The notes: generated from the letters alone by a model not told the origin. A DNA stretch of 64,000 bases from Dromaius novaehollandiae (GCF_036370855.1 NC_088102.1:45173835-45237834), one strand, 5' to 3'. Positions 49,078 to 61,520 are shown, numbered from the stretch's first letter. Translations and numbers: made by a program.

Positions 49078-51452
49078 GTAAGAGGAAACAGGCTTTTTCT
49101 ACTCTTAGATGACCAGTCATGATTAGCATAGTGCGCCTGCTCCTGCATCAACTACGGTGCAAGCATGCAGCCTCCTGCTGCTGGATCAGTCTGTAAAATT
49201 AAAATTTAATATGTAAGCTTATTACTCCTGTTGTTACGCTCTGAGTGAAACCTAGTTCTAGTGGTAAAGGACTAATTATTAAGAGACTGAGTTATTAAGG
49301 AAGATTAAAAGAACCAAGTCCTGTAGCTGGGCTGAGATGAGCTTGAAGAGGATAGCAGCATACAAATATATATACATACTGATCACTGCAAAAGATAAAT
49401 TCAAGAGATTGATGCCAGGCAGCATTACTAGAGGTAACACACTGCAACTGAGAAAGAAACATTCAGCTGTCAGAAAAATGCTTATGACACAGTCATGTCT
49501 TCTGGATTGCAGAATAGTAAAATAGGAAGAAGACAAAAACCTTATTTGTAGGACCGTCTAAAACTAGTTGGGGCAGCAGGAATCAGTAATGGCAAACACA
49601 TCAGTTTGTCGTATTGAACTAGGTGGGACTTTATAAGCAGAGTTCTCTGTGTTCCCACCCACCTGTGCATATTTCCTTTATTTTAAGTTTTAAAAGAAAC
49701 AATAAATGGATCTCATCTGAATCTTGAAAAATGGAAACTCCAGTTCTTTTGTTTTTCTCTCTCCTTATACATCCGACTTCACAATTCTGTATTTTGAAGA
49801 CTTGGCCAGTTTTGCTGTTTTCCTATAGCTTTAAATATTCAAGAATGTTCTGCCTTGTTATCCAGGCCAGCAGATGGCTCTACTGAACTTTAAAGGCAAT
49901 CTAAAGACGATATAAATCTGTTTTACTGTGGGTGTGAAGCACAGAATGAAGTGTAATTCGAATGTTGTTCCAATCTGAAAGAATTTGCTATGAGTCTTCT
50001 TACTACTTCAGAGGAATTAGTCTGATTGGTTTAGCAGAATGTATTCTGCTGAATGAATGAGCTGGAAATGAGCTTTTCTTAGGAAGTATTTTTGTGCTGA
50101 CTGGATTTGGGGTAACAGGGCATCTGGCATTGTTGATCAGGCAGCGCTCATGATAAGTCTAGTGGAATAAAGCTTTTATTGTTCCTGGATATGCAGCTCA
50201 GGAGATGGGTTTGTGGCTCAGCTGTGTCTTGCCTTTTTACCAAGCAGGTGAAATGCAGTAGGGTTCATGATGAAATTTCTACTGGCTTGGTCATGCCAGT
50301 GTTACTTAACAGTAATAGTGTTTGTAAAGACATCGAAGCTGGCATTTCCCCAGGGAACATAAAGCTTTTCCCCTCAGTGAGACCAAAGCTTCATGAAACT
50401 AGAAGAACCTTGAAGATTCATATCAAGTATGAGCCTACTTCTTGCCTTTCTGTGGTTCATAGTTGGCATACACTGCATGCTTATGTTTAAAGCAACTGCC
50501 AGTCTTAACCACAAGTTAAAATTGAGAGACTATCTTGGCAGAGTGGTCTCTAGAGTAAATTAGGGGGGAAAAAAAAGGCTAATTTCTCTTCCTCCAGCTT
50601 TCTATATGAAACTTAATGCTTAGGAAAATACAAGGAACTGTGTGGTATAGTCAGCTCATGTACAGACTATCCATAGCTCTACCTGCCTTCCCAGTAGAAA
50701 TGAGGCCCAACCTGCATGATGCAAGGGAGTAGGTATTGGCTTCTCCCTGTGGCCCTGCATAGCATGTCTGTTATGTGTGTTGGAGAATATCCTAAAATTC
50801 AGGAGAAAGTCTGAGCACAGGCGGTACCCACAAATGAAACTTTCATAAAACCATGCTGGTAGGAAAACAACTGGGGAGAAATTAGGGGCCAGCCCAGGAC
50901 TGGGATGCCATTTTTGCATTAGCACCCTCTGTAAGACAGAGTTTAATTGTGGAGTGTCAGCTCTGGTGAAGGAGCCCTCTCTTCACATCAGTATATTTGA
51001 TCTGTCCCTTAGGCTGGGCCCTCTTTTAGTCTGAGTGTGCAGTACAGACATGCCAAGATATAATCCTTGCTCTCTTTTAGAATGCTGGAAGATTAAGAGT
51101 GTATGGATGGAGACTATTGAAATATATATATAATTTGTACTTTTCCAAACAAAATTAGTCTTGGCTTTTTCTGGCAACTACTCAGTCTTCTTGCTAACTG
51201 GCTGTTAACAATTCTAATTAGCTGTGGAACAGAGTTTCTGGCAGTTACCTTCTGTCAGCCTTCACTGGAGTCTAAAATATTAGCTGTGTTTAGTGGTTTG
51301 CTGAGATTGGAAAACAGTCAATTCTTCACAAAATTAATGTGTTTCTGGCAATATTGAGAATTCTGCTCTCTGTATAGGCTTGGCTGCTGCAGCCAAAGTC
51401 TCTTCACTAGCATTCAGTTCATCCAACTCTTTATAGTTTTTCTCTGAAGTCC

Positions 51453-51514
51453 TTCTCTCTCTCTTTCTCTCTCTCTTTTTCTTGTTTCCTCTGTGTGTCT
51501 GTGTCTGTGCACAG
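51453..51514 (+). promoter_or_regulatory. CU/UG-rich splicing-control tract upstream of the cassette exon
   Basis: A run of CTCTCT/TTTCTCTCTCTC (51453-51482) followed by TGTGTGTCTGTGTCTG ends at the cassette exon acceptor. CU repeats are classic PTBP1 sites and UG repeats are CELF-type sites; regulation is inferred. Confidence 0.5.
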
Positions 51515-51613
51515 TGTGTTTTTACTGTCACAAAGGCACATTTTCAGACCCCTCCTCCTGTGGTGACGGACACCTTGAAGGTCCCAGTGATGGGACTGGC
51601 CTTTTCACATCAA
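51515..51613 (+). CDS. ATG13: ATG13 cassette exon (residues 263-295)
   Basis: 99 nt between tgtctgtgcacag and gtgagt, encoding CVFTVTKAHFQTPPPVVTDT, then LKVPVMGLAFSHQ. Phase 0 on both sides, so it can be skipped cleanly. It matches the 33 residues that distinguish the 550- and 517-residue human isoforms. A CU-rich and UG-rich tract precedes it. Confidence 0.95.
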
Positions 51614-53861
51614 GTGAGTTGACGATAGAACATGTTATTCATGGCCAGATAATACTGGCATGACAGAACAAATACAGGAAAGTACAAATTTGACAATGCA
51701 GAACGTTTGTTGTGTATCAAAAAGACTGGTCAACCCAAAATGGGACAGGCACATCATTGGGTCTAGTTAGTTTGCAAAGCCACTGCTCTCTAAATATAAA
51801 AAACACCTGCAGTCTTTGAGCTGAACAGCAATCCTGCAGGAAGCAGCCTATAACACTTCATGAGGATGTTGGGAAGGAGTAGTTTTCAGCAAGCTTTTAA
51901 AAGAGTCTTCAAGTTAAAAAGAAAAAAAAAAAAAAAGTGCACCATACTCTGTCAGGCTGGTCAGTGTTTGAGAAGGAACTAAGCATTCCCCACCTCTGCT
52001 GAAATGGGATCCAGCCTACAGTTGTAACAGTAAGGATGCCTAGAAGAACATAGCCTGCTGTTGGCAAAGGAGGGCTATATACAACTTGCCAGTGAGAGGG
52101 AGAAGAGGGGACAGAGGAAACAAGAGTGTAAGGACATAATGAATTTTTTATTCTACTTTGACAGCCTTTAAAAAATAATTAAATAGAAATATGGGTGAAT
52201 TTTGGTCCCACTGACACTGACGGTCCCACTAACTTCAGTGAATGTCACCTGCTTCCTGTAAGGCCCAAGTCCACCAAAGTTTTCAGTTGTCTCTCTCATA
52301 TGAATTTCAATGAGAGCTGGATGCTTAAATGCCTTTGCAAATGAAGGCATTCCTGTCTCCCAAGACAGGAAAAGCACACTTGAATGAACATCAGCTGTTG
52401 CAAGTATTAACTGTTAGTCAAGGACACAACAAGTAACAAGGCACATTGCTGAGTGTTTTCTCTTAACAGAATCTATGCCCTAAAATCTACACAGACCTTT
52501 TCCTGGGTTAAAACAGAGATACTGTTAATTTGAAGAAAATTAAAAAAAAAAAAATCAAATCTTACTTATATCTGCCTTCATGGTTACAAATAACACTTAT
52601 GAGGACTTGAATTACTGTTCTTTGTTTACATCTCACATTTGTCTGAAGTCACGTTTCTCACGCTTGTACAAGTCTCTTAAAACAGAGGACAGAGAAACAA
52701 TAAAATAGGAACACTTAACTACTATAAAGTTGTTGGAGGATTTTCAAAGGCAGGTGGAGAATGAAGCAGTTTCAACTTAAAAGTTTTACATTTGTAATGC
52801 TAACAATAGCTGTGAGACAGGACTTGGGAAAAGACAGTTAAAGAATAGAGAAGCATGTCTGTATATGCTGAAGATTTCTTAAACAGAGGTAATATTAGGC
52901 CAGTTCAGTGAGCAACAGTCCCTAGAGTTTCTAAAGGGATTTCTACAGGAGGATGAGCATTAAATAATCTCCAAAGCAATATTAATTCCTGCAAAAAGAA
53001 TCAAGCTGGCCAGATATCTCCAGGAGCACAACATATAACAATTTTATACTTGCCCTTCTCTGAGAAGAGATTGCTCCATTTAGCTTAACTAGCCTCTTGT
53101 GCAGGTGAGTGCTGTTCATCATTCAGACCACTGTAAATGATGTTAGTGTTGGCATTGCTGGGGTATCACATGCAGAGCTCTGAATGAAGTGTTCCTTTTC
53201 AAGTCAAGAAGGCCAAACCAGGAAAGAGTCCTACCAACTAGATTTCTCCTTAAGGTGCGTAAGGAACTTCTCCTGGGTTTCACTGCTTCCAGCACTTCAT
53301 TCCTAAAGCAATCTCACAAGGGTTAGTTTCCCATTTCCCTCTTTAACTAGCACACCTTCAGGGCCCTGTATTCTATTGCTGAAGCTGTTTGAGCAGGCTC
53401 TGAAGGTCAGCTATTTTAATGTACAATGGAAATGAGTTCAAACAGCTGATAATGCAGTTGCTTTGGAAAAAAAAATTAAATATTATCTCTTTATTAAGTT
53501 GGTGATGGCTTTCATGCTTTTTCCAGTATGTGAAACAGGCCTGTAGAGCAGAGCTTCCCCGTGTTAGATGTAGTCATACCTTGCACGGCCACCTATGTGA
53601 GTAGCAAACTAGTCTTGTTTTTTTGTCAAGACCCAAACTTAGTCCCCTGCAATAATAACTTTTTAAAATAATAACCTTCATGATTGATTTCTAATGAAAA
53701 TCTAGCATCTGTTCTGCCAGCCTGAAACACTCTGCTCTGCCTCCAATTTCTCCTGTTCCATCTCCAGTGACTGATGATTATTCAGACTGTTGGGCATTCC
53801 CCTTCCCTTTCCTCTCTCCTCTCCCTTTGCCCTTCTTTTTTTTTTTCCTCTTCTTTCTTAG

Positions 53862-53972
53862 CTTTCCAGCTCTCGTCTTTCCTATCAGCCTGCTGCCCTG
53901 GCAGTTGGATCAGCTGACATGGGGTATCCTGTACTCTTTGCTGGTGGCTTGAATGCTGCACACCCTCACCAG
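53862..53972 (+). CDS. ATG13: ATG13 exon (residues 296-332)
   Basis: 111 nt between a long T/C tract ending ttctttcttag and gtactt, encoding [20 protein letters not shown], then [17 protein letters not shown]. Confidence 0.97.
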
Positions 53973-54724
53973 GTACTTGTAAAGGGTACAACAACAAGTG
54001 TGGCTGGTATCGCAGCCATTATGTGTCACTTGTACATCAGAGAGAGGCCTTGAAACTAGTGCACGCGCTGGCATCCTGCCTGCTCAGGAATGAAAAGAAT
54101 CTAGGCTAAATAAAGAGAACTTGCGGAGGAGCTAGGAATTGGCTCCTGAGCATCCTTCACTTCACTCGAGTAGGGTAGGAGTAGCATGGAGAAACTACAC
54201 TAAAAGAACAGGTACCAAACCTGTTTGCTTGCACAGAAGTGTCACCGCTTCCAAAGCCTTGGCTGTATTACAGAGCTGCTGTCACTATAGCCATCTGAGC
54301 ACAGCACTGTAGCCTAGATGTAGAATACACTGACAGTCCATTTTGGCATATTTACATCCATTCATCAGATAAAATAAGCTAAGAAATGTTTCTCTGCCTG
54401 CTGCTTCCACACCAGAGTTTTGCTGACACAGTGATGGTAGAAAGAAGATACGATTTTTTTCCCCACATCCCTGCTCCTTGAAACGGGCATAGAGCTCTGC
54501 TGTGTAAATCAGGCCTGAAGTGCAGAGGAGTAGGAAGGAAATAAGAAAGCGTTTGTATTGTGGAGATCACCTTCTGCTTGACACTCCCCTCTGCTTCATG
54601 GTAGCTAGAGCCCAGCTGCATGCCAAAAACATAATCTAGTCCCAGTGTGACAGAATCTGCTCTATGTTGTACTGTGTTGAACCAGTTTAGAGATATCTAA
54701 CTTGACTGTTTCTCTCTATCTCAG

Positions 54725-54858
54725 TTGATTGGTCCAGGAAAAGATGGGGGGGTGCCCCCAGTTCCTAGCCAGCCAGCACATGGCACTCAAGCTGACCAAG
54801 AAAGGATATGCACCCCACTGGATGGAGCCCACTACTCAGCAGTTACTCCTTCTAGTAG
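54725..54858 (+). CDS. ATG13: ATG13 exon (residues 333-377)
   Basis: 134 nt between tctctatctcag and gtaggt, encoding [20 protein letters not shown], then [10 protein letters not shown], then a lineage-variable [14 protein letters not shown]. Confidence 0.96.
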
Positions 54859-54920
54859 GTAGGTCAGTCTTAGATCGTCCACCACTTGTCTTAATCCATT
54901 TAAAATCATACAAAGCTAAA

Positions 54921-55000
54921 ACTTTTTCTCTTTTTAGCTATTGTTTGTAGCACAGCTATTGTGTTTTCTCTTTTTATCTGTTGTTCGTAGCACAGCTATT
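54921..55000. repeat. 40-bp tandem duplication
   Basis: 54921-54960 and 54961-55000 match at 34 of 40 positions, both ending ttgt-tgtag-cacagctatt or its near copy. It lies 62 nt after an ATG13 exon. Confidence 0.9.
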
Positions 55001-55701
55001 GTCTTTTTGTTCCCCTTAAAATGGCTAGCAGCTTTCTCTGATCAGAACATTTTCAGCCTTTCTCCAAACAATGATCTCTGTCATGTACTTACACTTTCTA
55101 GTCACCTTAACATCCATGCATCTTCTGTTATCTCAATTTTAGAGTGCCATTTCTGCACTGTTTTTGCTAATTGTAAAACAGCAAGATAAAGTAAGTTCAC
55201 AAGCGAATCTTAAGTTCTCAAGAAAACGTGAATTGTTATGGAAAATAGTCACAGTTAGTGCAGATCTGTTCATGTATTACATTAAAAAACTTCAGGCACA
55301 AAGTTACTTACAAGGAAACAATGCAGCCTCAAACTGTCTTCAGTCACCTCCCTCTCTACTAATTCAGTCCTTCATTTTTATGTTACCACATTCATTTCTT
55401 GTTAAGTGTCTCTTTTTTTCACATAATTCCAAGTTAAATATCTTAAGCGAAGATTTTGCTATGGGGAAACCAAAAAGCATTATAGTTGCACTAGCACTTT
55501 CCTGGGTACCTTATGTAAGTAGTCCTCTTGCCAGAGGACTCAACTAATTTTTGTGTTTTAAAGAGTTATGAATACCTGTGGTGGAAAAAACAGGTCATGG
55601 AAATAACTAATAGCCATGCATTGAATTAATCTTGTAAAGCATGTGATTTGTCTATATTGTTTGTGCCATGAGTCACTAGTTAGTCTCTCTTCCTCCCTCA
55701 G

Positions 55702-55819
55702 TGAGGACACAGAAACAGTATCAAACAGCAGCGAAGGGAAGTGTGGTTCCCCACATGACCTTCTGGAAACCATCTTTATCCGGAAGGTGGGAGCTTTTGT
55801 CAACAAACCCATTAATCAG
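55702..55819 (+). CDS. ATG13: ATG13 exon (residues 377-416)
   Basis: 118 nt between cttcctccctcag and gtaact, encoding [20 protein letters not shown], then [19 protein letters not shown]. Confidence 0.97.
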
Positions 55820-56603
55820 GTAACTGGCAGCAGATCTTCTCAGAGGGCACTATAATACCCTGCTACTCTAATCAGTTCTACACAGAGGAAGCGTAGTACC
55901 ACAATGCCAGGGCAATCCAGGAGAATGAGAGTACAAATTCCCACCTGCAGCATTTGCCTACAGGGTCCTGTCACAGGCATATTTTTCATAAAATCCTCTT
56001 GGGATGTGACAGCCATTAAATTTGCCCTGCCTTACCAACACCCTGTTTGGGTATGGAAGTCATTCAGAAGTCATTCATTTGTACTTCATATGGAAGACAT
56101 TCATGACTTCACCAAGTTCCACAGCAATCTGCCACAACCACAGGTCTTGAAATGGAGAAATTGGCAGCAAGCTTCCCTTCCTTGGAGGAATGTGCAGTAG
56201 GCCAGTTCATCACCAGTAAGTAATCATTTAAGAAGCTCAGCTAGGGCAGCTTAGAGATCTGCCCACATCCTAGGGCTGTTCCTAAGTAAGCACTAAGCTC
56301 TCTTCTAGGCCTTTTGGAGGGGTGAAGGGAGATTGTTTGAATCTGTAGCAGTTTATTAATCCTTGCCTGTCTTGCATAGGATGTATATAATCCATCCCAC
56401 TTCCACAGGGCACATAGCTGTATTAGGTCAGTTGAGTACAGTCTCTCTATTTTACGCCTTTTAAATGAAGTTGTCAGCCTCCTGCAAACTGTCAATGTGA
56501 TCTTAGGCAATTTTTAGCAGACGTGACAAAGACTTCCAGTACCCTTTTCTTTTCTGGGGAAGCAGAGCATCTTAATGAAATTCTGTTTGCTAAATCTCCT
56601 CAG

Positions 56604-56681
56604 GTGACCATGGCCAACTTAGACATTCCTTTTGCCATGTTTGCTCCCAAGAATGTTGAGCTCGAAGATAACGACCCCATG
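56604..56681 (+). CDS. ATG13: ATG13 exon (residues 417-442)
   Basis: 78 nt between aaatctcctcag and gtaagc, encoding [20 protein letters not shown], then EDNDPM. Confidence 0.97.
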
Positions 56682-56974
56682 GTAAGCCCCTTTCAGAGGT
56701 ATAATCTGTGCCCTCGCAGCATCCCTCATGCAACATCCATCCTATTCCTTAGCTTGTGCACACTTTTTCTGAGCAAAGAACTAATTGTCCACATTTGTCT
56801 GATTTCAAGAAATCTCCCATGTTGGGCCTTGGGCTCTCCAGGCAGGGAAACATGTTTACTGCCCTAGCTGTAGTGTGTGCTTATTGCCCAGCCTCCTAAC
56901 TGCCCCTACAGTCACAATATGCAGACAAACTTGATGATAATATCAGCACTCACAGTCTTTGATTTCTTGAGCAG

Positions 56975-57091
56975 GTGAATCCTCCTGACTCCCCAGAAAC
57001 TGAATCTCCTCTACAAGGCAGCTTACACTCGGAGGGCTCCAGTGGCAGCAGCACAGGGAACACCCACGATGACTTTGTTATGATTGACTTT
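56975..57091 (+). CDS. ATG13: ATG13 exon with LC3-interacting motif (residues 443-481)
   Basis: 117 nt between cttgagcag and gtaagt, encoding [20 protein letters not shown], then [19 protein letters not shown]. The F-V-M-I core preceded by Asp-Asp is the ATG8-family binding motif of ATG13. Confidence 0.97.
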
Positions 57092-57568
57092 GTAAGTGCC
57101 CTGATCAGTGCTCTCACACAACACCTGCATCTCAGGTGGGCTCCAGGTGCTGGTATGATGGCAAATGATGTCAGAAGAGTTTTCCCTGGGTGTAAAAGAC
57201 CCATGATTCACAGTCCCAAAACTGAGCTAAACAGTCACAAAACTGCAAAGGCACTGATACTCTGAACCAAAAGCTACAAATGAAATAATCTTTCAGTTCC
57301 TACCAACACATGTGCTTGCTCTCCTCTCTCTAATGCCTAAAGGAGCCAGATTCCAGGGAAATGCTCTCTTCCATGTGCTCAGGCAAGCAGAGATCTTGGC
57401 CTAGGCAGGGGCTAAGGGCAGAGCTTCAGTTATTTAATCTGCATTATTGCAGCAATAGCTGTAATGCCAAGTTGTTTACTGATAGCAGGTGTTGTCTTTA
57501 CCTGAGATTACAGCAAAAGGAAAGCCAAGTCTCTGAACAGGAATTAACAGCAGTGTCTTTGATTCTAG

Positions 57569-57697
57569 AAACCAGCATTTTCAAAAGATGACATTCTTCC
57601 AATGGACCTGGGGACGTTTTACCGTGAGTTTCAGAACCCACCTCAACTCAGCAGCCTCTCAATTGACATTGGAGCTCAGTCCATGGCAGAGGATTTG
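57569..57697 (+). CDS. ATG13: ATG13 exon (residues 482-524)
   Basis: 129 nt between ctttgattctag and gtatgg, encoding [20 protein letters not shown], then [20 protein letters not shown], then EDL. Confidence 0.97.
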
Positions 57698-57836
57698 GTA
57701 TGGAACCATGAGATTTCAGTTTGTGGAAATTACATGTTCTTTATAATCCTCTCCCTTTTCCTCCTCTGAACAAGCTTGAATCTTCTCAGAAGAGAAACCC
57801 TGCCCAAAGTGGTCGCTCATTAATAGGCTTCCAGAC

Positions 57837-57884
57837 AAATGTACCCATTTGTGGCACACCTGATCCTCTGAAATGGGTACATTT
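57837..57884. repeat. Perfect 14-bp inverted repeat with 20-nt spacer
   Basis: AAATGTACCCATTT at 57837-57850 and its exact reverse complement at 57871-57884, in the last ATG13 intron. Confidence 0.95.
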
Positions 57885-58463
57885 ATCTTCAAGCTGAAAG
57901 CTGCTGCAGTCTGCTTGCTATGGAGGGGGAAACTGGTTGTCATTCAAACCCCCAAAACTAATCCTGCTTCTGGCATATCAGGCTTAGTGGCAAACTGGGC
58001 CTGACCTTGCAGCCTGAGCACAGGTAAAACTGTCTGAATCAGACAACCTAGTGCAGTTGTTTGGAGTGGTCTGGCGAGCGCAGTATTGGGCTTGCAGCCA
58101 TTGCAGTGTGCTGTAGGGAGAAATGAACACCAAAGGCTGAGAGCTGCAAGTGATTTGATTAAGGCAGCAACATTAGCAGGTTATTGTGCTGCAGCTGCTG
58201 GAGGGAATTGTACAAGGGCAGGCCCCAGTGCACTGGCTGTTTCTGCAGAACAAACAAACTCTGGGCAGAGTGCCCTTTTCAGGGTCACTTGCTAGAGCCT
58301 GCCAGAGGATTCCTGTTTTTGCGCATGTGTGTGAAAGGGAGCCCAGAGCAGTAAGAGGGGGTCGCATGACTCGGAAATAGAATTTTTGCCTTATGGTGTG
58401 CATTAAAGCATCCTTTTATCTGCTGTGAGTGAGTCCTGATCTGTGCCCTTCTTTGCTTTCCAG

Positions 58464-58541
58464 GACTCATTACCAGAGAAGCTGGCAGTCCATGAGAAAA
58501 ATGTCAAGGAGTTTGATGCCTTTGTAGAAACCTTGCAGTGA
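58464..58541 (+). CDS. ATG13: ATG13 last coding exon (residues 525-549, stop)
   Basis: Acceptor ctttgctttccag, then [20 protein letters not shown] and VETLQ with TGA at 58539-58541. The conserved C-terminal tail is the part of ATG13 that contacts ULK1 in human. Confidence 0.97.
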   Translation, partial: DSLPEKLAVHEKNVKEFDAFVETLQ

Positions 58542-61515
58542 AGCTGTTTTGCTGCAGTGGTTCTTCCTCTTCAAGGCATCCTGGAGAATGATGTCAACAA
58601 GTATCTCTGTCTTTCACCCCCACTCCGCTTTTTGTCTCATTTGACAATTTCCTTCTATCAATGAGCTTTGTTTGCTGTCTTTAGCAGCAGATACAGCTCA
58701 TCTGCCAGTTTTCCTCAGCTACACCACTGCATAGATCTGGACTGCTTTTCCTGTTCACATTCAGTTTTGAATTGGTGACTTTAATGGGGACACAGGAAGT
58801 CAAACTCCTATTTATGAAACATTTTCTCTTCAGTCTCTGTTCTGTGTAGAGGGGTTTGTGAAAAGCTGCCATATGCTTCCTCCAAAGGTCCTACAGTGTA
58901 ATTTCTCCAGATATAGTTTCTTGCTAACAGACTGTTTTCCTACAGTCTTCAATCCTGTTAGAGCATAGAAAACTTTGGCTCATTTCCAAGGTCTGTGAAT
59001 TCAGCAGATTCAACAGTTTTAAGTCTAGGACATCCATCCTACAGAATGGGGCACTTCATCCTGACCTCAGTGTGAGTCCCTGGAGCACAGCAAGAGACAA
59101 TGGGACCTGTATAATGCAAGTTACCTTTGTGTTTTTGCTTCCAAGGAACTGGGTCTCTACATGGTCTTTTTCTGTGAGGCCTTCTGTTATGTTTGTAAGA
59201 TAAGCAGGAGTGAAACTACAGAAATGCTTTCCATGTTTCCTTTCCATCCTTTTCTGAGTGTACTGAAACTCTGCCATGCTGAGTTTACCAGTGTTGACTG
59301 TTGGCAGTTCTGCAAGTAGCAGCTGGGATGATGCTGAATTCATAGTCTCTGCTTTTGAAATGCAACTGTAAATATTAGGAATCCTGTTTCTTTAGGGTTA
59401 TGTAATTAGGAGTCTTAGTCCAAGATTCTTTCCTCTAACCCTTGCAAACTTTGCTGCTTTATGGTTACTAGATGATCTTAAGAATCAAGAAATATTTATT
59501 GCTTTTAAAGAAACCTATATTTAAAAGATGTTCTGTTTTCATGTAGTAGTGCGGGTCATTCTGCCCTGGATCCCTGCAGACAGCAAGTGTGCCATGGAAT
59601 CCTGTCCAGTGAGAATGGTTTCCCTTTGCTGGAAAAAAATCCAGGATATTTATTTTCTGAGACAAACTTGATTAATATAATACTCTGTTTTGGGGACTGT
59701 GTTTCCATTACATCCAGCCAGGGCCCATTGAATTAATGAAATGCACACATCAGTGTCGTGGAGTGGCAGGGACTTAGCAAAAAGCTGTAGTCTGACAGGC
59801 ATGGATGAATTTGCTATGTTCTTCAGCCATTCAGAAGGCAGCTCCTTCACAGAAGCACATTTTGGGAGAGGCTTATGGTACTTTTTAATCACTTGGCTTT
59901 TGATTAGCTGAGAGTTTATTTTTGTAATGAGCTGGCTATTAGCAGTGTGACTGGCTAGCAATGCTCTGTGGTTGCTTTGGCTGTTGTGTGTCCTTTGCCT
60001 GATGTGAGGAAGAGAGGAGAAATAGTGACACTAAGCAGAAACTTAGATAAGACAGGTCATTTTTGTGGTTCGCTCCCCTCCTCCCATGTGTAACTAGAGT
60101 GAGCAACTGCAAGACCACCCCCCCCCCTTAAGATCCTAAAGCACTCCCCCCCCGCCGAGGGGCTGTGCTTCCTCTGTACTGAGGAACCATCTTAATTTCC
60201 TCAGATTGGTGGAGGAACAAGCCTTCTAGTTACTGAAATGTAGCTTCTTCAATGTGCTGTATTCCTTATTGAAAGAGATTGCTAGCAGATGACAGTAGGC
60301 TGTGGGAATCTCTAGGCCCCTATCTCTGTGCTGCTCCTAGAGCAAGGAACTGAGTTCAGGATATAGCTTATTGTAAATCAGATCAACACAATGCTTAGAA
60401 CTTTACTAGCTTTCTTGTTGAGTAGCATGTTTGGTGAGAGGTCATGTGTGCTCTAAAACCCCAGGTAAGAGCCTTACTGAAGGAGAGTTATCCACCAGAC
60501 CCTTTCTAATTTAGTCAACGAATCCAACTTTTCAGCAATGTCATATACAGAAGTTCCTTATTCCTTACAAAAAAGCACAGACATTCAGAAAGCCTTTCTA
60601 GATAAACAGCTTGCAAGAGGGCTTTAGTTACATGGCATTTAACAAATACCTGATCCCAACAGTCAGAGCCACCTTCTTGTACAGGTGCAAAAAGTATCAG
60701 AAGGGTCCAGGAACACAAGGAATTAGTGGATTACCTGGTTTTCCTCTCTGCTCAGGAAGTTGGTCTCTACCACCTTGTAGGAAGTGGGCTGTCACCTTTC
60801 CCTTAACTTACAGGTTATGCTTGGGAAAGTGGTATAATCTGAGCTGCCAAGCAGCGGAGATTGAGTAAAGTGCTGGTTCACACTGTATTCACAGAGAAGA
60901 CTGGAATAGGTTGAGCTTCACCTGGCCAGTGCTGCTACTAGCCTGTTGTTACACTGAAAAGCTGTGGAGTTGATAGAAAGCATGCCCTTCTTGCTAATAC
61001 TGTCCCAATAGTTCCCAGAGCCAAATATTCATGCTCATTTGTTGATGTAGTTCCTAACACGGCTACAGCTCCCACATCTCACAAGGCAGAATTTCAGTGT
61101 AGCAGTTTTTTTCTGCTTGAAAGGCTAGAAATTTGTCCATATGAGCTGCTAGGGTTGAGCTGGGTGGTCACAGCAATAAAGATCTCTAGGGCTGAGTTAT
61201 GTGCCTGTTTTCTGGATACTCCTCAGCTTTAACACCTAATTTCTCTATCTAGGCTCCCAGATCTCTGATCACGGCATTAGTGTTCTGCTTCAGGAAGGAT
61301 CTAGCTGCTGCTGTGACCTGCCACAGATTGTGTTATGGGGGCTGTTTATTTTAGCAGCCATCCTCAGTTCTATATTAAGGACAGTATGTATGTAGCTGCT
61401 GATTTACAGATGCTTTGGGTGAAGGGGAAGGGTCCTAAATTGCATTGTTTTGGAAATAGTCTCCAATGTACTTTAAGTATTCAAAGAATTTCCAATAAAA
61501 CTTTTATGTAAGCAA
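58542..61515 (+). other. ATG13: ATG13 3' UTR
   Basis: About 3 kb of noncoding exon. It contains AU-rich elements (aatatttatt at 59491), two C runs (60118-60127 and 60146-60153), an internal AATAAA at 61175 and a final AATAAA at 61494 followed by T- and TG-rich sequence. The end is inferred from the signal. Confidence 0.7.
61494..61499 (+). terminator. ATG13: ATG13 distal poly(A) signal AATAAA
   Basis: Canonical hexamer with a downstream ctttgttcttctgtgc element. An earlier AATAAA at 61175-61180 could be used instead. Confidence 0.65.
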
Positions 61516-61520
61516 TGGAC

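Larger units (their letters stand above)
36985..61520 (+). other. ATG13: ATG13 gene
   Basis: ATG13 is the HORMA-domain scaffold of the ULK1-FIP200-ATG101 complex that starts autophagosome formation and is regulated by mTORC1. Seventeen coding exons join without phase errors into 1650 nt, giving 549 residues and a stop; human isoforms are 550 residues, or 517 without the 33-residue cassette. Residues about 1-190 form the HORMA domain. Residues 200-440 are a disordered Ser/Pro-rich region. An LC3-interacting motif D-D-F-V-M-I is at 474-479, and the last residues, E-T-L-Q, match the tail that contacts ULK1 in human ATG13. The start is the ATG at 43138, strong context, opening [16 protein letters not shown]. 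The 5' UTR starts in the CpG island. The 3' UTR runs from 58542 to about 61515. Confidence 0.97.
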
